The notes below the pieces were generated by a model, which did no database searches, was not told the origin of the DNA, and worked only from the letters and a program-made list of their open reading frames with translations. From Cochlodiniinecator piscidefendens (GTDB lineage Bacteria > Pseudomonadota > Alphaproteobacteria > Rhodobacterales > Rhodobacteraceae), in NCBI RefSeq assembly GCF_011326755.1, contig NZ_JAAOIE010000004.1, positions 186,001-250,000 on the forward strand: a DNA stretch of 64,000 bases. Direction: 5' to 3'. Made by a program: the position numbers and the translations under genes. Shown piece by piece: positions 52,940-62,822 of the stretch (position 1 is the first letter of the stretch; each line of letters opens with the position of its first letter).

Positions 52940-54298
52940 ATGACAGCTGAAAAAGCACGTGAAATAATTCGCGCGGAAACCTCCGTTGGAACAGCCACAA
53001 GGTATATGCCGGGATTTGGCAATGACTTTGAAACCGAGGCCTTGCCAGATGCTTTGCCTCAGGGGATGAACTCGCCGCAGAAATGCAATTATGGCCTCTA
53101 TGGCGAGCAGCTATCAGGGACAGCATTCACAGCGCCAAGCCATCAAAATGAACGCACGTGGTGCTACCGCATTCGCCCGTCAGTTAAGCACAGCCATCGG
53201 TACGAAAAGATTGACATGCCGCAATGGAAATCTGCCCCGTGTATTGATCCCGATGTTATCAGTTTGGGTCAATATCGTTGGGATCCAATCGAAGCATCGG
53301 GTGCGCCTTTGACATGGGTGACGGGTATGCGGACCATGACAACTGCTGGGGACGTAAATACGCAGGTTGGCATGGCATCTCATGTGTATTTGGTGACTGA
53401 AACGATGGAGGATGATTACTTCTTCTCAGCGGATTCTGAGTTATTGGTTGTACCCCAAGAAGGTCGGCTGATTTTCCATACTGAACTTGGCACCATTGAG
53501 TTGGAACCCAAAGAAATTGCGATACTTCCGCGGGGCCTATTGTACAGAGTCGAAGTGGCAGAAGGACCTGCGCGCGGTTTCGTTTGTGAAAACTACGGGC
53601 AAAAGTTTGAACTACCGGGACGTGGCCCAATTGGTGCAAATTGTATGGCCAATCCGCGTGACTTTAAAGCCCCTGTCGCGGCTTTTGAAGACCGCGAAGT
53701 ACCATCGACAGTTACAATAAAATGGTGCGGGCAGTTTCACAAAACGCACATCGGTCACAGTCCATTAGACGTTGTGGCGTGGCATGGAAATTATGCCCCA
53801 ATGAAGTATGATTTGCGTACTTACTGTCCGGTTGGCGCAATCTTATTTGATCATCCCGATCCATCGATTTTCACAGTATTAACGGCACCTTCGGGCCAGC
53901 CCGGCACAGCGAATATCGATTTTGTGCTGTTTCGCGAACGTTGGATGGTGGCAGAAGATACGTTCAGACCGCCATGGTATCACAAAAATATCATGTCGGA
54001 GCTTATGGGTAACATCTATGGGCAATACGACGCCAAACCTCAGGGGTTTGTTCCGGGCGGTATGTCGCTGCACAATATGATGTTGCCGCATGGGCCGGAT
54101 AAAAACGCATTTGAAGGCGCGTCAAACGCGAACCTCGGAGCGGAAAAGCTAGATCACACCATGTCATTCATGTTTGAGACACGCTTTCCACAGCATTTGA
54201 CTCCATTTGCGGCGAACGAAGCGCCAATCCAAGACGACTACATTGATTGCTGGACTGACATTGAAAAGAAATTTGATGGTAAGCCGGGAAAAAAATGA
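52940..54298 (+). CDS. hmgA: homogentisate 1,2-dioxygenase
   Basis: Iron dioxygenase of 452 residues opening the homogentisate ring to maleylacetoacetate. [20 protein letters not shown] at the start, [20 protein letters not shown], iron-ligand region [10 protein letters not shown] (His and Glu) and [12 protein letters not shown] (His). The AGGAGA ribosome site precedes the ATG. First gene of an operon with maiA and fahA; overlap of four bases with maiA. Confidence 0.95.
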   Translation: MTAEKAREIIRAETSVGTATRYMPGFGNDFETEALPDALPQGMNSPQKCNYGLYGEQLSGTAFTAPSHQNERTWCYRIRPSVKHSHRYEKIDMPQWKSAPCIDPDVISLGQYRWDPIEASGAPLTWVTGMRTMTTAGDVNTQVGMASHVYLVTETMEDDYFFSADSELLVVPQEGRLIFHTELGTIELEPKEIAILPRGLLYRVEVAEGPARGFVCENYGQKFELPGRGPIGANCMANPRDFKAPVAAFEDREVPSTVTIKWCGQFHKTHIGHSPLDVVAWHGNYAPMKYDLRTYCPVGAILFDHPDPSIFTVLTAPSGQPGTANIDFVLFRERWMVAEDTFRPPWYHKNIMSELMGNIYGQYDAKPQGFVPGGMSLHNMMLPHGPDKNAFEGASNANLGAEKLDHTMSFMFETRFPQHLTPFAANEAPIQDDYIDCWTDIEKKFDGKPGKK

Positions 54299-54939
54299 TG
54301 AAACTCTTTGGGTATTGGCGATCAACAGCTGCGTACCGTGTTCGAATTGCGCTAAATCTTAAGAAAATCGCATATGAACACGTTGGGGTGGATTTGGTCG
54401 CGGGCGGCGGTCAGCAACATACAAATGCATATGGGCATAAAAACCCATCCCATTTGGTGCCCGCGCTAGAGCTTGAAAGTGGTAAAGTTCTGACGCAATC
54501 GCTAGCGATCATCGATTACTTAGACACTTTGGTGCCTGCGCCGCCGCTTTTACCTACCCATCCTGAAGCCCGGGCAGAGGCGCTCGCTGTGGCGCACGTT
54601 ATCGCAATGGATATCCATCCGATTAATAACCTCAGGGTGGTGCAGCATCTCGGGGCGACCTTTGATGCAGATGCTGAGGCCAAAGCTGAATGGATGCGTC
54701 ATTGGATGGCTACCGGATTTGATGTACTGAACGCTTTGGTGAAGCAGGACACAGCGTTTGCAATGGGCGCAGCTCCAGGACTTGCAGATATTTGCCTTGT
54801 TGCGCAGTTTTATAACGCTCGGCGATGGGGCTTGGATCTACAGGCTTATGGGCGTTTAGCCGAAATAGAACAGGCGTGTTTGGCGCTAAAACCATTTGCT
54901 GATGCGCGGCCCGAGGCCCAGCCTGACGCGACGAATTAA
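54295..54939 (+). CDS. maiA: maleylacetoacetate isomerase (zeta-class GST)
   Basis: Glutathione-dependent isomerase of 214 residues converting maleylacetoacetate to fumarylacetoacetate. N-terminal [17 protein letters not shown] is the zeta-class active-site motif; [20 protein letters not shown] and [12 protein letters not shown] follow the family. Starts within the hmgA stop (ATG ATG AAA), so it is translationally coupled. Confidence 0.93.
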   Translation: MMKLFGYWRSTAAYRVRIALNLKKIAYEHVGVDLVAGGGQQHTNAYGHKNPSHLVPALELESGKVLTQSLAIIDYLDTLVPAPPLLPTHPEARAEALAVAHVIAMDIHPINNLRVVQHLGATFDADAEAKAEWMRHWMATGFDVLNALVKQDTAFAMGAAPGLADICLVAQFYNARRWGLDLQAYGRLAEIEQACLALKPFADARPEAQPDATN

Positions 54940-54949
54940 GGAAACTAAG

Positions 54950-56233
54950 ATGTCTAAACTGATGAAATCGTGGGTCGAGAGCGCGAACTCTGACAAATCG
55001 CCTTTTCCTCTGAATAACTTGCCTTATGGCGTTTTTTCAATGGGTGAAGAAGATCCGCGATGCGGCGTTGCGATCGGGAATTTGATTTTGGATGTCGCCT
55101 ACCTTGAAGAAGAAGGCGTGATCGTTCTGGATGATGAACCGGTCCTTGACCTTCCGTTCTGGAACGAAGTGATGGAATTGGGACAGGCTACATGGGCTGA
55201 TCTGAGGGCGCGGTTGATTGATCTACTGTCTGAAGATGGGGATCCTGTCTTGCTTGATGACATTGAGATGCGCAGCCGCGCCTTTGTTGCTATGGATGAG
55301 GCCCAACTTCATCTTCCAATTGTTGTGTCTGAATACACCGATTTTTACGCGGGTAAGCAGCATGCGCAGAATATGGGCGCTATTTTACGAGGCTCCCCTG
55401 ACCTTCCTGCGAATTGGCTACATATTCCGATCGGGTACAACGGGCGGGCATCTACTGTCGTGGTGTCAGGCACTGATATTCGGCGCCCATTGGGGCAAAC
55501 AAAAGCACCAGATGCCGATATGCCAAGTTTTGGGCCAACAAAGCGTTTGGATATCGAATTAGAAATGGGGGCAATCGTCGGGGCAAACTCCGCGATGGGC
55601 CAGCCAATTTCTGTTGATCAGGCAGATGCTGCTATCTTTGGATATGTGCTTTTAAATGATTGGTCCGCGCGTGACATTCAGGGATGGGAATATCAGCCGC
55701 TTGGACCATTTCAGGGTAAAGGGTTCGGAACAACTATTAGCCCTTGGATCGTAACCGCAGCAGCTCTTGAGCCTTTCCGCGCGCCGACACCAGAGCGTGA
55801 AAAAGAATTGCTGCCCTATTTAGCGGGTAGCAAAGATGGCTTGTATGATATCGACCTTGAAGTTTTGATGCAGCCTGAAGGTGCCCTGACTGCAACTTCG
55901 CTCGCGAATACGAACTATAATCGGATGTATTATTCGGCAGCGGAGCAGTTATGCCATCACTCGATTGGCGGTTGCGCGATGAATGTCGGGGATCTGTTGG
56001 GATCGGGTACCATTTCGGGGCCGTCGCGTAGCGAATACGGGTCGTTGATGGAGCTCAGCTGGGCCGGACGCGAACCCTTTATGCTCGAAACGGGTGAAAA
56101 ACGTGGGTTTATCGAAGACGGCGACACCCTGACACTGCGCGGAACCGCAAAGGGTGACGGATACCAAATTGGTTTTGGCGATTGCGTCGGGACAATTCTG
56201 CCGGCGATTTCTACACCGTTTGAAACCAAATAA
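54950..56233 (+). CDS. fahA: fumarylacetoacetase
   Basis: Hydrolase of 427 residues that splits fumarylacetoacetate into fumarate and acetoacetate, the last step of the homogentisate route. SPFPLNNLPYGVFSMGE at the start, EYTDFYAGKQHAQNMGAILR with the metal and catalytic residues, and NDWSARDIQGWEYQPLGPFQ. ATG 54950 (MSKLMKSWV) follows AAGGAAACT; an earlier in-frame start at 54896 lies inside maiA. Confidence 0.94.
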   Translation: MSKLMKSWVESANSDKSPFPLNNLPYGVFSMGEEDPRCGVAIGNLILDVAYLEEEGVIVLDDEPVLDLPFWNEVMELGQATWADLRARLIDLLSEDGDPVLLDDIEMRSRAFVAMDEAQLHLPIVVSEYTDFYAGKQHAQNMGAILRGSPDLPANWLHIPIGYNGRASTVVVSGTDIRRPLGQTKAPDADMPSFGPTKRLDIELEMGAIVGANSAMGQPISVDQADAAIFGYVLLNDWSARDIQGWEYQPLGPFQGKGFGTTISPWIVTAAALEPFRAPTPEREKELLPYLAGSKDGLYDIDLEVLMQPEGALTATSLANTNYNRMYYSAAEQLCHHSIGGCAMNVGDLLGSGTISGPSRSEYGSLMELSWAGREPFMLETGEKRGFIEDGDTLTLRGTAKGDGYQIGFGDCVGTILPAISTPFETK

Positions 56234-56313
56234 TCATCTGGATCGATTGTTCGATCAGAAATCTGCATAGACATTTATACGGCGCAGGCGCTGTTTGGAA
56301 AAGGAAATCAACT

Positions 56314-57264
56314 ATGGCCAAAGCTTTTGCATCTCAGGGCGACATGAGTGAGAAAAACATCAGTTTTACCGAAGTGGGCGATGGTCTTTATGCCTTCACG
56401 GCAGAAGGCGACCCAAATTCTGGTGTGATCATTGGTGATGATAGCGTGATGATCGTTGAGGCCCAAGCCACGCCACGCTTGGCGCAGAAAGTCATCGAAA
56501 AGGTGCGTGAAGTTACAGATAAACCAATCAGCCACGTGGTGCTGACGCATTATCACGCAGTCCGAGTTTTGGGCGCGTCAGCATTTGGTGTTGAGCAAAT
56601 TATCATGGGCGATGCGGCGCGCGCGATGGTCGTTGAGCGTGGGCAGGATGATTGGGACAGTGAGTTCCAGCGTTTTCCTCGTCTGTTTGAGGGTCACGAA
56701 AGCATTCCTGGGCTGACCTATCCAACAACGACATTTTCCGAAGATATGACGGTTTACCTTGGAAATCGCCGAGTTGACCTGATGCATTTGGGGCGTGCGC
56801 ATACGGCTGGCGATATCGTCATCCATGTCCCGGATCAGAACGTCATGTTCACCGGAGACATCGTTGAATATCATTCTGCTTGCTATTGTGGTGACGGGCA
56901 TTTCGGGGATTGGGGAAATACGCTAGATAATATCGCCGCATTTGATGTTGATGCGATCGCACCCGGCCGTGGCGACGCGTTGATCGGCAAAGATATGGTA
57001 CACGCTGCCATTGAAAATACTCGTGACTTTGTCGAAAGCACCTACCGCCCGGCAGCACGCGTTGCCGCGAGAGGTGGTTCATTGAAAGATGCGTGGGACG
57101 CGGTGCGCGCAGAGTGCGACCCAAAATTCAAAGATTATGCAATCTATGAACACTGCCTGCCGTTCAATGTTGCACGTGCCTACGATGAAGCGCGTGGAAT
57201 TGATACGCCTCGGGTTTGGACAGCACAGCGTGACCTGGATATGTGGGCCGCTTTGCAAAACTAA
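56314..57264 (+). CDS. metallo-beta-lactamase-fold protein with an incomplete second metal site
   Basis: Protein of 316 residues with the MBL fold. Metal-site-1 residues are kept: THYH in VVLTHYHAVRVLG, the later histidine in LGRAHTAGDIV, and the aspartate in FTGDIVEYH. The residues for site 2 differ: the expected HxHxDH reads HYHAVR, and the final histidine in PGHG reads PGRG. A CYCGDGHFGDW loop is unusual. It sits in the hmg operon between fahA and the flavin hydroxylase, so it probably acts on an intermediate of aromatic degradation; a single-metal hydrolase or redox protein is possible. Confidence 0.8.
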   Translation: MAKAFASQGDMSEKNISFTEVGDGLYAFTAEGDPNSGVIIGDDSVMIVEAQATPRLAQKVIEKVREVTDKPISHVVLTHYHAVRVLGASAFGVEQIIMGDAARAMVVERGQDDWDSEFQRFPRLFEGHESIPGLTYPTTTFSEDMTVYLGNRRVDLMHLGRAHTAGDIVIHVPDQNVMFTGDIVEYHSACYCGDGHFGDWGNTLDNIAAFDVDAIAPGRGDALIGKDMVHAAIENTRDFVESTYRPAARVAARGGSLKDAWDAVRAECDPKFKDYAIYEHCLPFNVARAYDEARGIDTPRVWTAQRDLDMWAALQN

Positions 57265-57361
57265 ATCAGTGCGGCCTGCTGAAAAACGTGGGCCGCAAAT
57301 TTTTCCTGCGCAAGGGAATGACGCTTTTCAAGCCCTTTGCCGAAATATGTAAGGGGCTGTG

Positions 57362-58963
57362 ATGGCAAAAATTTTTGAGATCCCGCTTTATCCATATACC
57401 CGAAATCCTGATCAGGATTCGCCGAAAACCAACCGGCATCCTGTTATCATTGTAGGTGCAGGGCCCGTAGGTTTGGCTGCCGCAATAGATTTGGCCCAAC
57501 AGGATATCCCGGTTGTTGTTGTTGACGACAATGATCGGGTGAGTTTTGGATCACGCGCGATTTGCTTTGCTAAACGGCCTTTGGAAATTCTTGACCGTCT
57601 GGGTTGTGGCGAGCCAATGGTTGAAAAAGGTGTCACATGGAATATCGGAAAGGTATTCTTTGATGACCGCCAAACCTACGAATTTAATCTGTTGGCGGAA
57701 GATGGCCATAAACGTCCGGCATTTATCAATTTGCAGCAATATTATTTTGAGGCCTATTTGATGGACCGGGTCCGCGTGCTTGAGGCCGAAGGCAAGCCGA
57801 TTGAAATTCGTGGCAAGAATAAAGTGGTTTCGATCGAAAACAACGACGACCACGTAAGTTTGCAAATCGATACACCAGATGGAGTATATCAGGTCGAAGC
57901 CGAGTGGTTGATTTCGTGTGATGGTGCCGGATCGCCTGTTCGCCAGATGCTTGGTTTGGACTTTGTTGGGCGTGTCTTTGAAGATAATTTCCTTATTGCC
58001 GATGTTGTGATGGACGCTGATTTTCCGACAGAACGTTGGTTCTGGTTTAATCCGCCGTTTAATCGTGATCAGTCAGCGTTGTTGCACAAGCAACCAGACG
58101 GGGTATGGCGGATCGACCTGCAGCTCGGATGGGATATCGACAAAGCCGAAGAGAAAAAGCCAGAGAATGTGATCAGGCGCTTAAAGCAGATGCTTGGTGA
58201 TGAAATTTCTTTCGATTTGGAATGGGTGTCGATTTATACATTCCAGTGCCGTCGTATGGAAAAATTCCGCCATAACCGTGTTTTGTTCGCCGGGGATGCA
58301 GCACATCAGGTATCGCCATTCGGTGCACGAGGAGCCAATTCAGGTATCCAGGATTCCGATAACCTTTGTTGGAAGTTAAAGTTAGTACTGGATGGCATTG
58401 CACCAGAAACTCTGCTCGACACTTATGATGATGAACGTATCTATGGTGCTGACGAGAACATTTTAAATTCTTCGCGATCTACTGACTTTATCACGCCTAA
58501 ATCGGCTGTTTCACGACAGTTTCGCGATGCTGTATTACATTTGGCTGAGAAGCATGAATTTGCCCGCCCTATGGTAAATTCGGGTCGCCTTTCGGTTCCA
58601 TGCATTTATAGTGAATCGCGCCTTAACACGCCTGACAGCACGAAACTCCCAACATCCACCCGACCGGGGGCTCCGGCTGTTGACGCGCCAGTAAACGAAG
58701 GTTGGTTACTCGATCAACTCAATGGGGATTTTAAGCTGCTCTTTGTCGGGATTAACGGAGAGTCGCCATCTGTTGCTGGGATTCACCTGGATGTTATCGA
58801 AGTGCAACCGGGACAAAACCCGGTTTTTGAAGATCGGTATTTGGGTGACGAAGACACAGCAATATATCTCATTCGGCCAGATCAACACATAGCGGCACGT
58901 TGGACATCATATGATGAAACCGAAATTCGCAATGCTATATTACGCGCTATAGGTCAGGAATAA
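57362..58963 (+). CDS. FAD-dependent aromatic hydroxylase (MhpA-like)
   Basis: Class A flavin hydroxylase of 533 residues. FAD motif VIIVGAGPVGLAAAIDLAQQ, NADPH/FAD region CDGAGSPVRQMLGLDFVG, and FAGDAAHQVSPFGARGANSG (the GD motif). A C-terminal thioredoxin-like domain follows, as in 3-(3-hydroxyphenyl)propionate and phenol hydroxylases. In this operon it may hydroxylate a hydroxyphenylacetate or related compound to homogentisate, since no 4-hydroxyphenylpyruvate dioxygenase gene is present here; the substrate is inferred. ATG 57362 follows AAGGGG. Confidence 0.85.
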   Translation: MAKIFEIPLYPYTRNPDQDSPKTNRHPVIIVGAGPVGLAAAIDLAQQDIPVVVVDDNDRVSFGSRAICFAKRPLEILDRLGCGEPMVEKGVTWNIGKVFFDDRQTYEFNLLAEDGHKRPAFINLQQYYFEAYLMDRVRVLEAEGKPIEIRGKNKVVSIENNDDHVSLQIDTPDGVYQVEAEWLISCDGAGSPVRQMLGLDFVGRVFEDNFLIADVVMDADFPTERWFWFNPPFNRDQSALLHKQPDGVWRIDLQLGWDIDKAEEKKPENVIRRLKQMLGDEISFDLEWVSIYTFQCRRMEKFRHNRVLFAGDAAHQVSPFGARGANSGIQDSDNLCWKLKLVLDGIAPETLLDTYDDERIYGADENILNSSRSTDFITPKSAVSRQFRDAVLHLAEKHEFARPMVNSGRLSVPCIYSESRLNTPDSTKLPTSTRPGAPAVDAPVNEGWLLDQLNGDFKLLFVGINGESPSVAGIHLDVIEVQPGQNPVFEDRYLGDEDTAIYLIRPDQHIAARWTSYDETEIRNAILRAIGQE

Positions 58964-58966
58964 TCG

Positions 58967-59149
58967 ATGCTTATTACGACACCTAATATTCACGATGCGG
59001 ATGGGTTTTATTCGGAACTTCTGGACATGCATGACGGCCTGTCAGAGAATGAAAGCAAGGCGCTCAATGCTCGGCTTATCCTTGTATTGGCAAACCATAT
59101 CGGTGACAGAGAAGTATTAGCGGAAGCAATGAGAACTGCTCTGGACTGA
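58967..59149 (+). CDS. DUF2783-family small protein
   Basis: Protein of 60 residues (MLITTPNIHDADGFYSELLD, then a helical stretch GLSENESKALNARLILVLAN). DUF2783 proteins occur next to flavin hydroxylases in Rhodobacterales, and this one starts four bases after the hydroxylase stop. It is probably a partner or accessory subunit; no function is known. Confidence 0.82.
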   Translation: MLITTPNIHDADGFYSELLDMHDGLSENESKALNARLILVLANHIGDREVLAEAMRTALD

Positions 59150-59187
59150 TAGGTTGTAGAATGTCCCTGAACCGACGATTTTCGCAG

Positions 59188-59213
59188 AGCGGCGGGCTAC
59201 TTTGCCCGCTGCT
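59188..59213. terminator. GC-rich hairpin between convergent operons
   Basis: Ten-bp stem AGCGGCGGGC / GCCCGCTGCT with one G-T pair and a six-base loop, between the DUF2783 gene and the end of flgI. No T tract, so strength is uncertain. Confidence 0.5.
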
Positions 59214-59216
59214 GTG

Positions 59217-60323
59217 TTAACGAACGACAAACTCGGCATGTAATGCACCTGCTGCTTTGATGCTTTTGAGGATGTCGATCATATCTCTTGGCGAAACACC
59301 TAGGGCATTTAACCCTGCAACAACCTCTGAAAGGGAGGTGCCTTCATTGATTTCGGCCAATCCAGTTCCCGGCTCTTCCTCCAGTGTTGCAATGGTTCGA
59401 GGTACCACAACGGTTTCGCCTTCTGAAAATGGGTTTGGTTGAACAACAACCGGGACTTCTTGAATGCGGAGCGTAAGATTCCCTTGGGAAACCGCGACGC
59501 GGGAAATTCTGACATCTTCGCCCATAACAATCGTTCCAGACCGTTGGTCTACAACGACGCGTGCACGAAGTTCGGGTTCAACCAGCATATTTTCAATATA
59601 ACCAATTGCATGTGCGGGGGATTGTAAGCGTGTTGCCGCGAAATCCACCTCAACGGTACCCCCATCAAGCATCACAGCCACGCGACGGCCAAAAGATTCA
59701 TTGATGACGTTTTCAATACGAGCGGCGGTTGTGAAATCGGCGTTGCGTAATGCCAGACGTAATTCTGAGAGTGAATTTAACTCAAACTCTACTTCACGCT
59801 CTACGCGCGCGCCTGACGGAATAACACCTGAGGTTGGTACGCCACTTATGACCTCAGCTCCGTCGCCGGCGACAGAAGCACCCCCGGCTATTATTGTCCC
59901 CTGTGCCACCGCATAGATCTGGCCATCTGCGGCATTGAGAGGAGTCATGATAAGTGTTCCACCGAGTAAACTATCAGCATCACCGATGGCAGAAACAGTT
60001 ACATCAACCTGTCCACCCGCGCGGGAGAATGCAGGTAGTGTCGCCGTTACAAAGACGGCTGCTACATTTTTTGGGCGAAATTGTTCGCCTGTAATGTTAA
60101 CCCCAAGCCTTTCAAGAATGTTTGACATTATTTCTTCGGTAAATGGAGCATTCCGGATACCGTCACCCGTGCCGTTTAATCCCACGACCAATCCATATCC
60201 AACCAAATCATTTCCGCGAACACCGTCAAATTCGACCAGATCTTTGATCCGAATTGGACTAGCCGAAATGGTCAGCGGGAATAGACAAAACACAACGAAG
60301 AACAGCAGGGCTTTTTTAATCAT
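59217..60323 (-). CDS. flgI: flagellar P-ring protein FlgI
   Basis: Periplasmic protein of 368 residues forming the P ring around the flagellar rod. Signal peptide, then SPIRIKDLVEFDGVRGNDLV and GYGLVVGLNGTGDG. C-terminal LGVSPRDMIDILKSIKAAGA, ending LHAEFVV, is highly characteristic. Its ATG overlaps the flgL stop by four bases (ATGA). Last gene of the visible flagellar run. Confidence 0.96.
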   Translation of the reverse strand: MIKKALLFFVVFCLFPLTISASPIRIKDLVEFDGVRGNDLVGYGLVVGLNGTGDGIRNAPFTEEIMSNILERLGVNITGEQFRPKNVAAVFVTATLPAFSRAGGQVDVTVSAIGDADSLLGGTLIMTPLNAADGQIYAVAQGTIIAGGASVAGDGAEVISGVPTSGVIPSGARVEREVEFELNSLSELRLALRNADFTTAARIENVINESFGRRVAVMLDGGTVEVDFAATRLQSPAHAIGYIENMLVEPELRARVVVDQRSGTIVMGEDVRISRVAVSQGNLTLRIQEVPVVVQPNPFSEGETVVVPRTIATLEEEPGTGLAEINEGTSLSEVVAGLNALGVSPRDMIDILKSIKAAGALHAEFVVR

Positions 60324-61333
60324 CTCAGATAATCCGCTAGGGTTAGGCGCGACAGTCTCGCGGTAATATTATACAGGATTTCTAGTTGAGATTCCGCATC
60401 TTGAAGCTGTACCGCTGTATCGTATTGATCGACGCCGATGAGATCAGATTTTGCTAATTCGAGGCCCGATTTTTCTGCTTCGTTCCGAGTGGATGCGTTT
60501 TCTATGCGCGCTTCGACTGCGCCAACGTCCGCCCTAAGGGTTGTGATTTTACCATCGGCAGCCAAAACTTTCTGACCCGAGGTTTGCGCAAGTGCGGCTT
60601 GTTCCACATTGTTTCCGCCGAGTACGCCCTCATCTATAAGCGCAGCGAGGGCAAAACCTTCCAGTGTGTCGCGTAGTGTTTGATTATCTGCCCGCAATTG
60701 CAACTCAGCACTTTCGTTCGGGCCAATCTGAAGTGGCGCGAGATTGTTTGTAGATCCAAGATAACCTGAAGTTTCGAACCCACCACCTGCTGAGTTAAAC
60801 CAATCATTTACAGCTGATGCGACACCTGCAGCTGTCGTTTCGCCAGCAACGTGGGCCGTAAGCTCTGCAATCATCGTATCGCCGGATGCGAGGGGTTTAG
60901 TATTTGTTGATGTTCCTGCGAACAGACTGCGGCCAGCAACACTTGTGTTTAAAGTGGATACAATAGAGTCAAATTTTTGACGTGCGTCGTTCGCGGCAAC
61001 TTCAATTGTAGCAGCTTGGCCTGCATTTCCGGATGTTATCAGGGTCGACGCAGTCTCACTGGCAAATCCCTGTACGACTTCAAGCGCACTTTGCATGCTG
61101 GCTGCGAATGTGGATGCTTCTTTGTTTGCATAACTATATGAAGTCAGAGATTTGAGTGAATGTTCAATACTGGCGAGAGGTGAAAAATCACCCTTTAGAT
61201 GCGAACCAACGTCCGATACTTGGCCTGTTGATAGCTCTTTTGACAATGTTTGCAGCGACGTTTTTAGCGTTGCGTTTTGACGTGTCGTCATAAACGAATG
61301 AGCCATGTCGCCGATGGAAGAAAAGTTTACCAT
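60320..61333 (-). CDS. flgL: flagellar hook-filament junction protein FlgL
   Basis: Flagellin-like protein of 337 residues joining FlgK to the filament. Helical N-terminus (MAHSFMTTRQNATLKTSLQT, LSKELSTGQVSDVGSHLKGD), GRSLFAGTSTNTKPL in the middle and a C-terminal coiled coil (GLELAKSDLIGVDQYDTAVQ, LEILYNITARLSRL). FlgL rather than flagellin by its position between flgK and flgI and by length. TAATG overlap with flgK. Confidence 0.9.
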   Translation of the reverse strand: MVNFSSIGDMAHSFMTTRQNATLKTSLQTLSKELSTGQVSDVGSHLKGDFSPLASIEHSLKSLTSYSYANKEASTFAASMQSALEVVQGFASETASTLITSGNAGQAATIEVAANDARQKFDSIVSTLNTSVAGRSLFAGTSTNTKPLASGDTMIAELTAHVAGETTAAGVASAVNDWFNSAGGGFETSGYLGSTNNLAPLQIGPNESAELQLRADNQTLRDTLEGFALAALIDEGVLGGNNVEQAALAQTSGQKVLAADGKITTLRADVGAVEARIENASTRNEAEKSGLELAKSDLIGVDQYDTAVQLQDAESQLEILYNITARLSRLTLADYLR

Positions 61334-62790
61334 TAGAGCCTCATCAATGTATCTAGGAGTTCGTCTACTGTTTGAATGACGCGCGCATTAGCTGAGTATG
61401 CTTGTTCAATCAGGAGCAGCTGTTGAAGTTCGTAATCAGTGTCGACACCATTTTCGAGTTCGAGTGATTTTAAGGTCGAAGACTGCGCCTGAGCGAAGGC
61501 CCGCTGTGATTCACTCGATTGCCGCCCTCCGCTGATAGTGGATAGCAACGCAGAACCGACTTGAGCGGCGCTTCTGGATTGAGTTGTAAAGGCGGTTGAT
61601 GACGTAACCTGAGGGCCAGTTAACGCACCTACGAGATTGCTAATCAGTTGTGAGTTGCCAACATCACCTTGAACATTTGCACCGATCCCATCTCGTATTC
61701 GCCAGCTCTCTCCTCCAGCGGCTGGATCAACGCGAACATTAATTTCGATCCGTGCGGATAGGCCCATTTCATCGGTTGCAACAAAAGCAGCACCTGCGTC
61801 GGTGAAGAGCCCGGCGTCACCTACGGCAAGGGTAGGATCCGTTGTTGTCGACTGATAACGTTCGATCATATCTCGCGCTAATCCGTCAGTTTGTGCTTGG
61901 GCCGCAACTGATAGTTCATCGCGTACGGAAAAATGCCCGATCAGGCTTCCGCCCGACAGTAAACTACTTGAACTGCTCGTTTGAACACTTTGCCCGTCTA
62001 TTGTTAATCCCGATAGCGCTCCCGAAGTTAAAGTCATGTCTGGTGTAATGACGGCTGTGCTGGAAAACTCAAATTGTGCTGCTTTACTATCTAGCAACAT
62101 CATTCCGCCTGTTGAAATGAGTTCAACCCGACCATTTTCACGAGCGATTTGTTTAACGGGCACAATTTCGGAAACCTGATCAATGAGGGACTGTCTCTGA
62201 TCTAATAGGCTTGCGGTATCAAAACCCGAAGCATTGTTTTTAACAATCAGGGTGTTCAGGTCTTTAATTTGTGCCAACGAGGTGTTTAAGCTGTCCACCG
62301 CAAACTCAATAGAGGCATCAGCACCTTGGCGTTGTTTTTGGATAGTGTCAGATACGGAATTTAATTTTGATGCGACTTGGGCTGCGGCCTGAACCACATT
62401 GTCCAATCTGTGATCCGAATCTGGGCGGCTAGATGCTTCTATCAGTGTGGATTCAAAGTTGGCTAGGCTGTCGGCAAGTGCGCCTGTTTCACCTGGTACG
62501 CCAATCGCAGCTTCCATTGTGGAATAAAAGGAAGAGACCTGATTGATATAAGCAAGCTGGCCATCGGCGGCCCTTCGGTCGGTAATGACACCCAAATCCA
62601 CAATACGATTTACACCAGAGGCTTGTACGCCTGCGCCGTTGCCTCCCAATACCACAGAATTTACATCGAGTTCCCGTCGGGCGTAGCCCGGAGTCAATGC
62701 GTTTGCGATATTGGATGATGCGATTTCCGCACGGCGTGTCGTGACGGATAGCCCAGACAGCGCATTGCTAAAAGCGGATGCCATACTCAT
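61333..62790 (-). CDS. flgK: flagellar hook-associated protein FlgK
   Basis: Protein of 485 residues at the hook-filament junction. The N-terminus (ALSGLSVTTRRAEIASSNIA, NALTPGYARRELDVNSVVLG) and C-terminus (LLLIEQAYSANARVIQTVDE, LLDTLMRL) are typical rod/hook-family signatures forming the coiled coil. A ribosome site (AAAGGA) precedes the ATG. Starts 32 bases after flgE ends. Confidence 0.94.
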   Translation of the reverse strand: MSMASAFSNALSGLSVTTRRAEIASSNIANALTPGYARRELDVNSVVLGGNGAGVQASGVNRIVDLGVITDRRAADGQLAYINQVSSFYSTMEAAIGVPGETGALADSLANFESTLIEASSRPDSDHRLDNVVQAAAQVASKLNSVSDTIQKQRQGADASIEFAVDSLNTSLAQIKDLNTLIVKNNASGFDTASLLDQRQSLIDQVSEIVPVKQIARENGRVELISTGGMMLLDSKAAQFEFSSTAVITPDMTLTSGALSGLTIDGQSVQTSSSSSLLSGGSLIGHFSVRDELSVAAQAQTDGLARDMIERYQSTTTDPTLAVGDAGLFTDAGAAFVATDEMGLSARIEINVRVDPAAGGESWRIRDGIGANVQGDVGNSQLISNLVGALTGPQVTSSTAFTTQSRSAAQVGSALLSTISGGRQSSESQRAFAQAQSSTLKSLELENGVDTDYELQQLLLIEQAYSANARVIQTVDELLDTLMRL

Positions 62791-62822
62791 GATTTATCCT
62801 TTCGGTTTCACCCGATTGAAAA

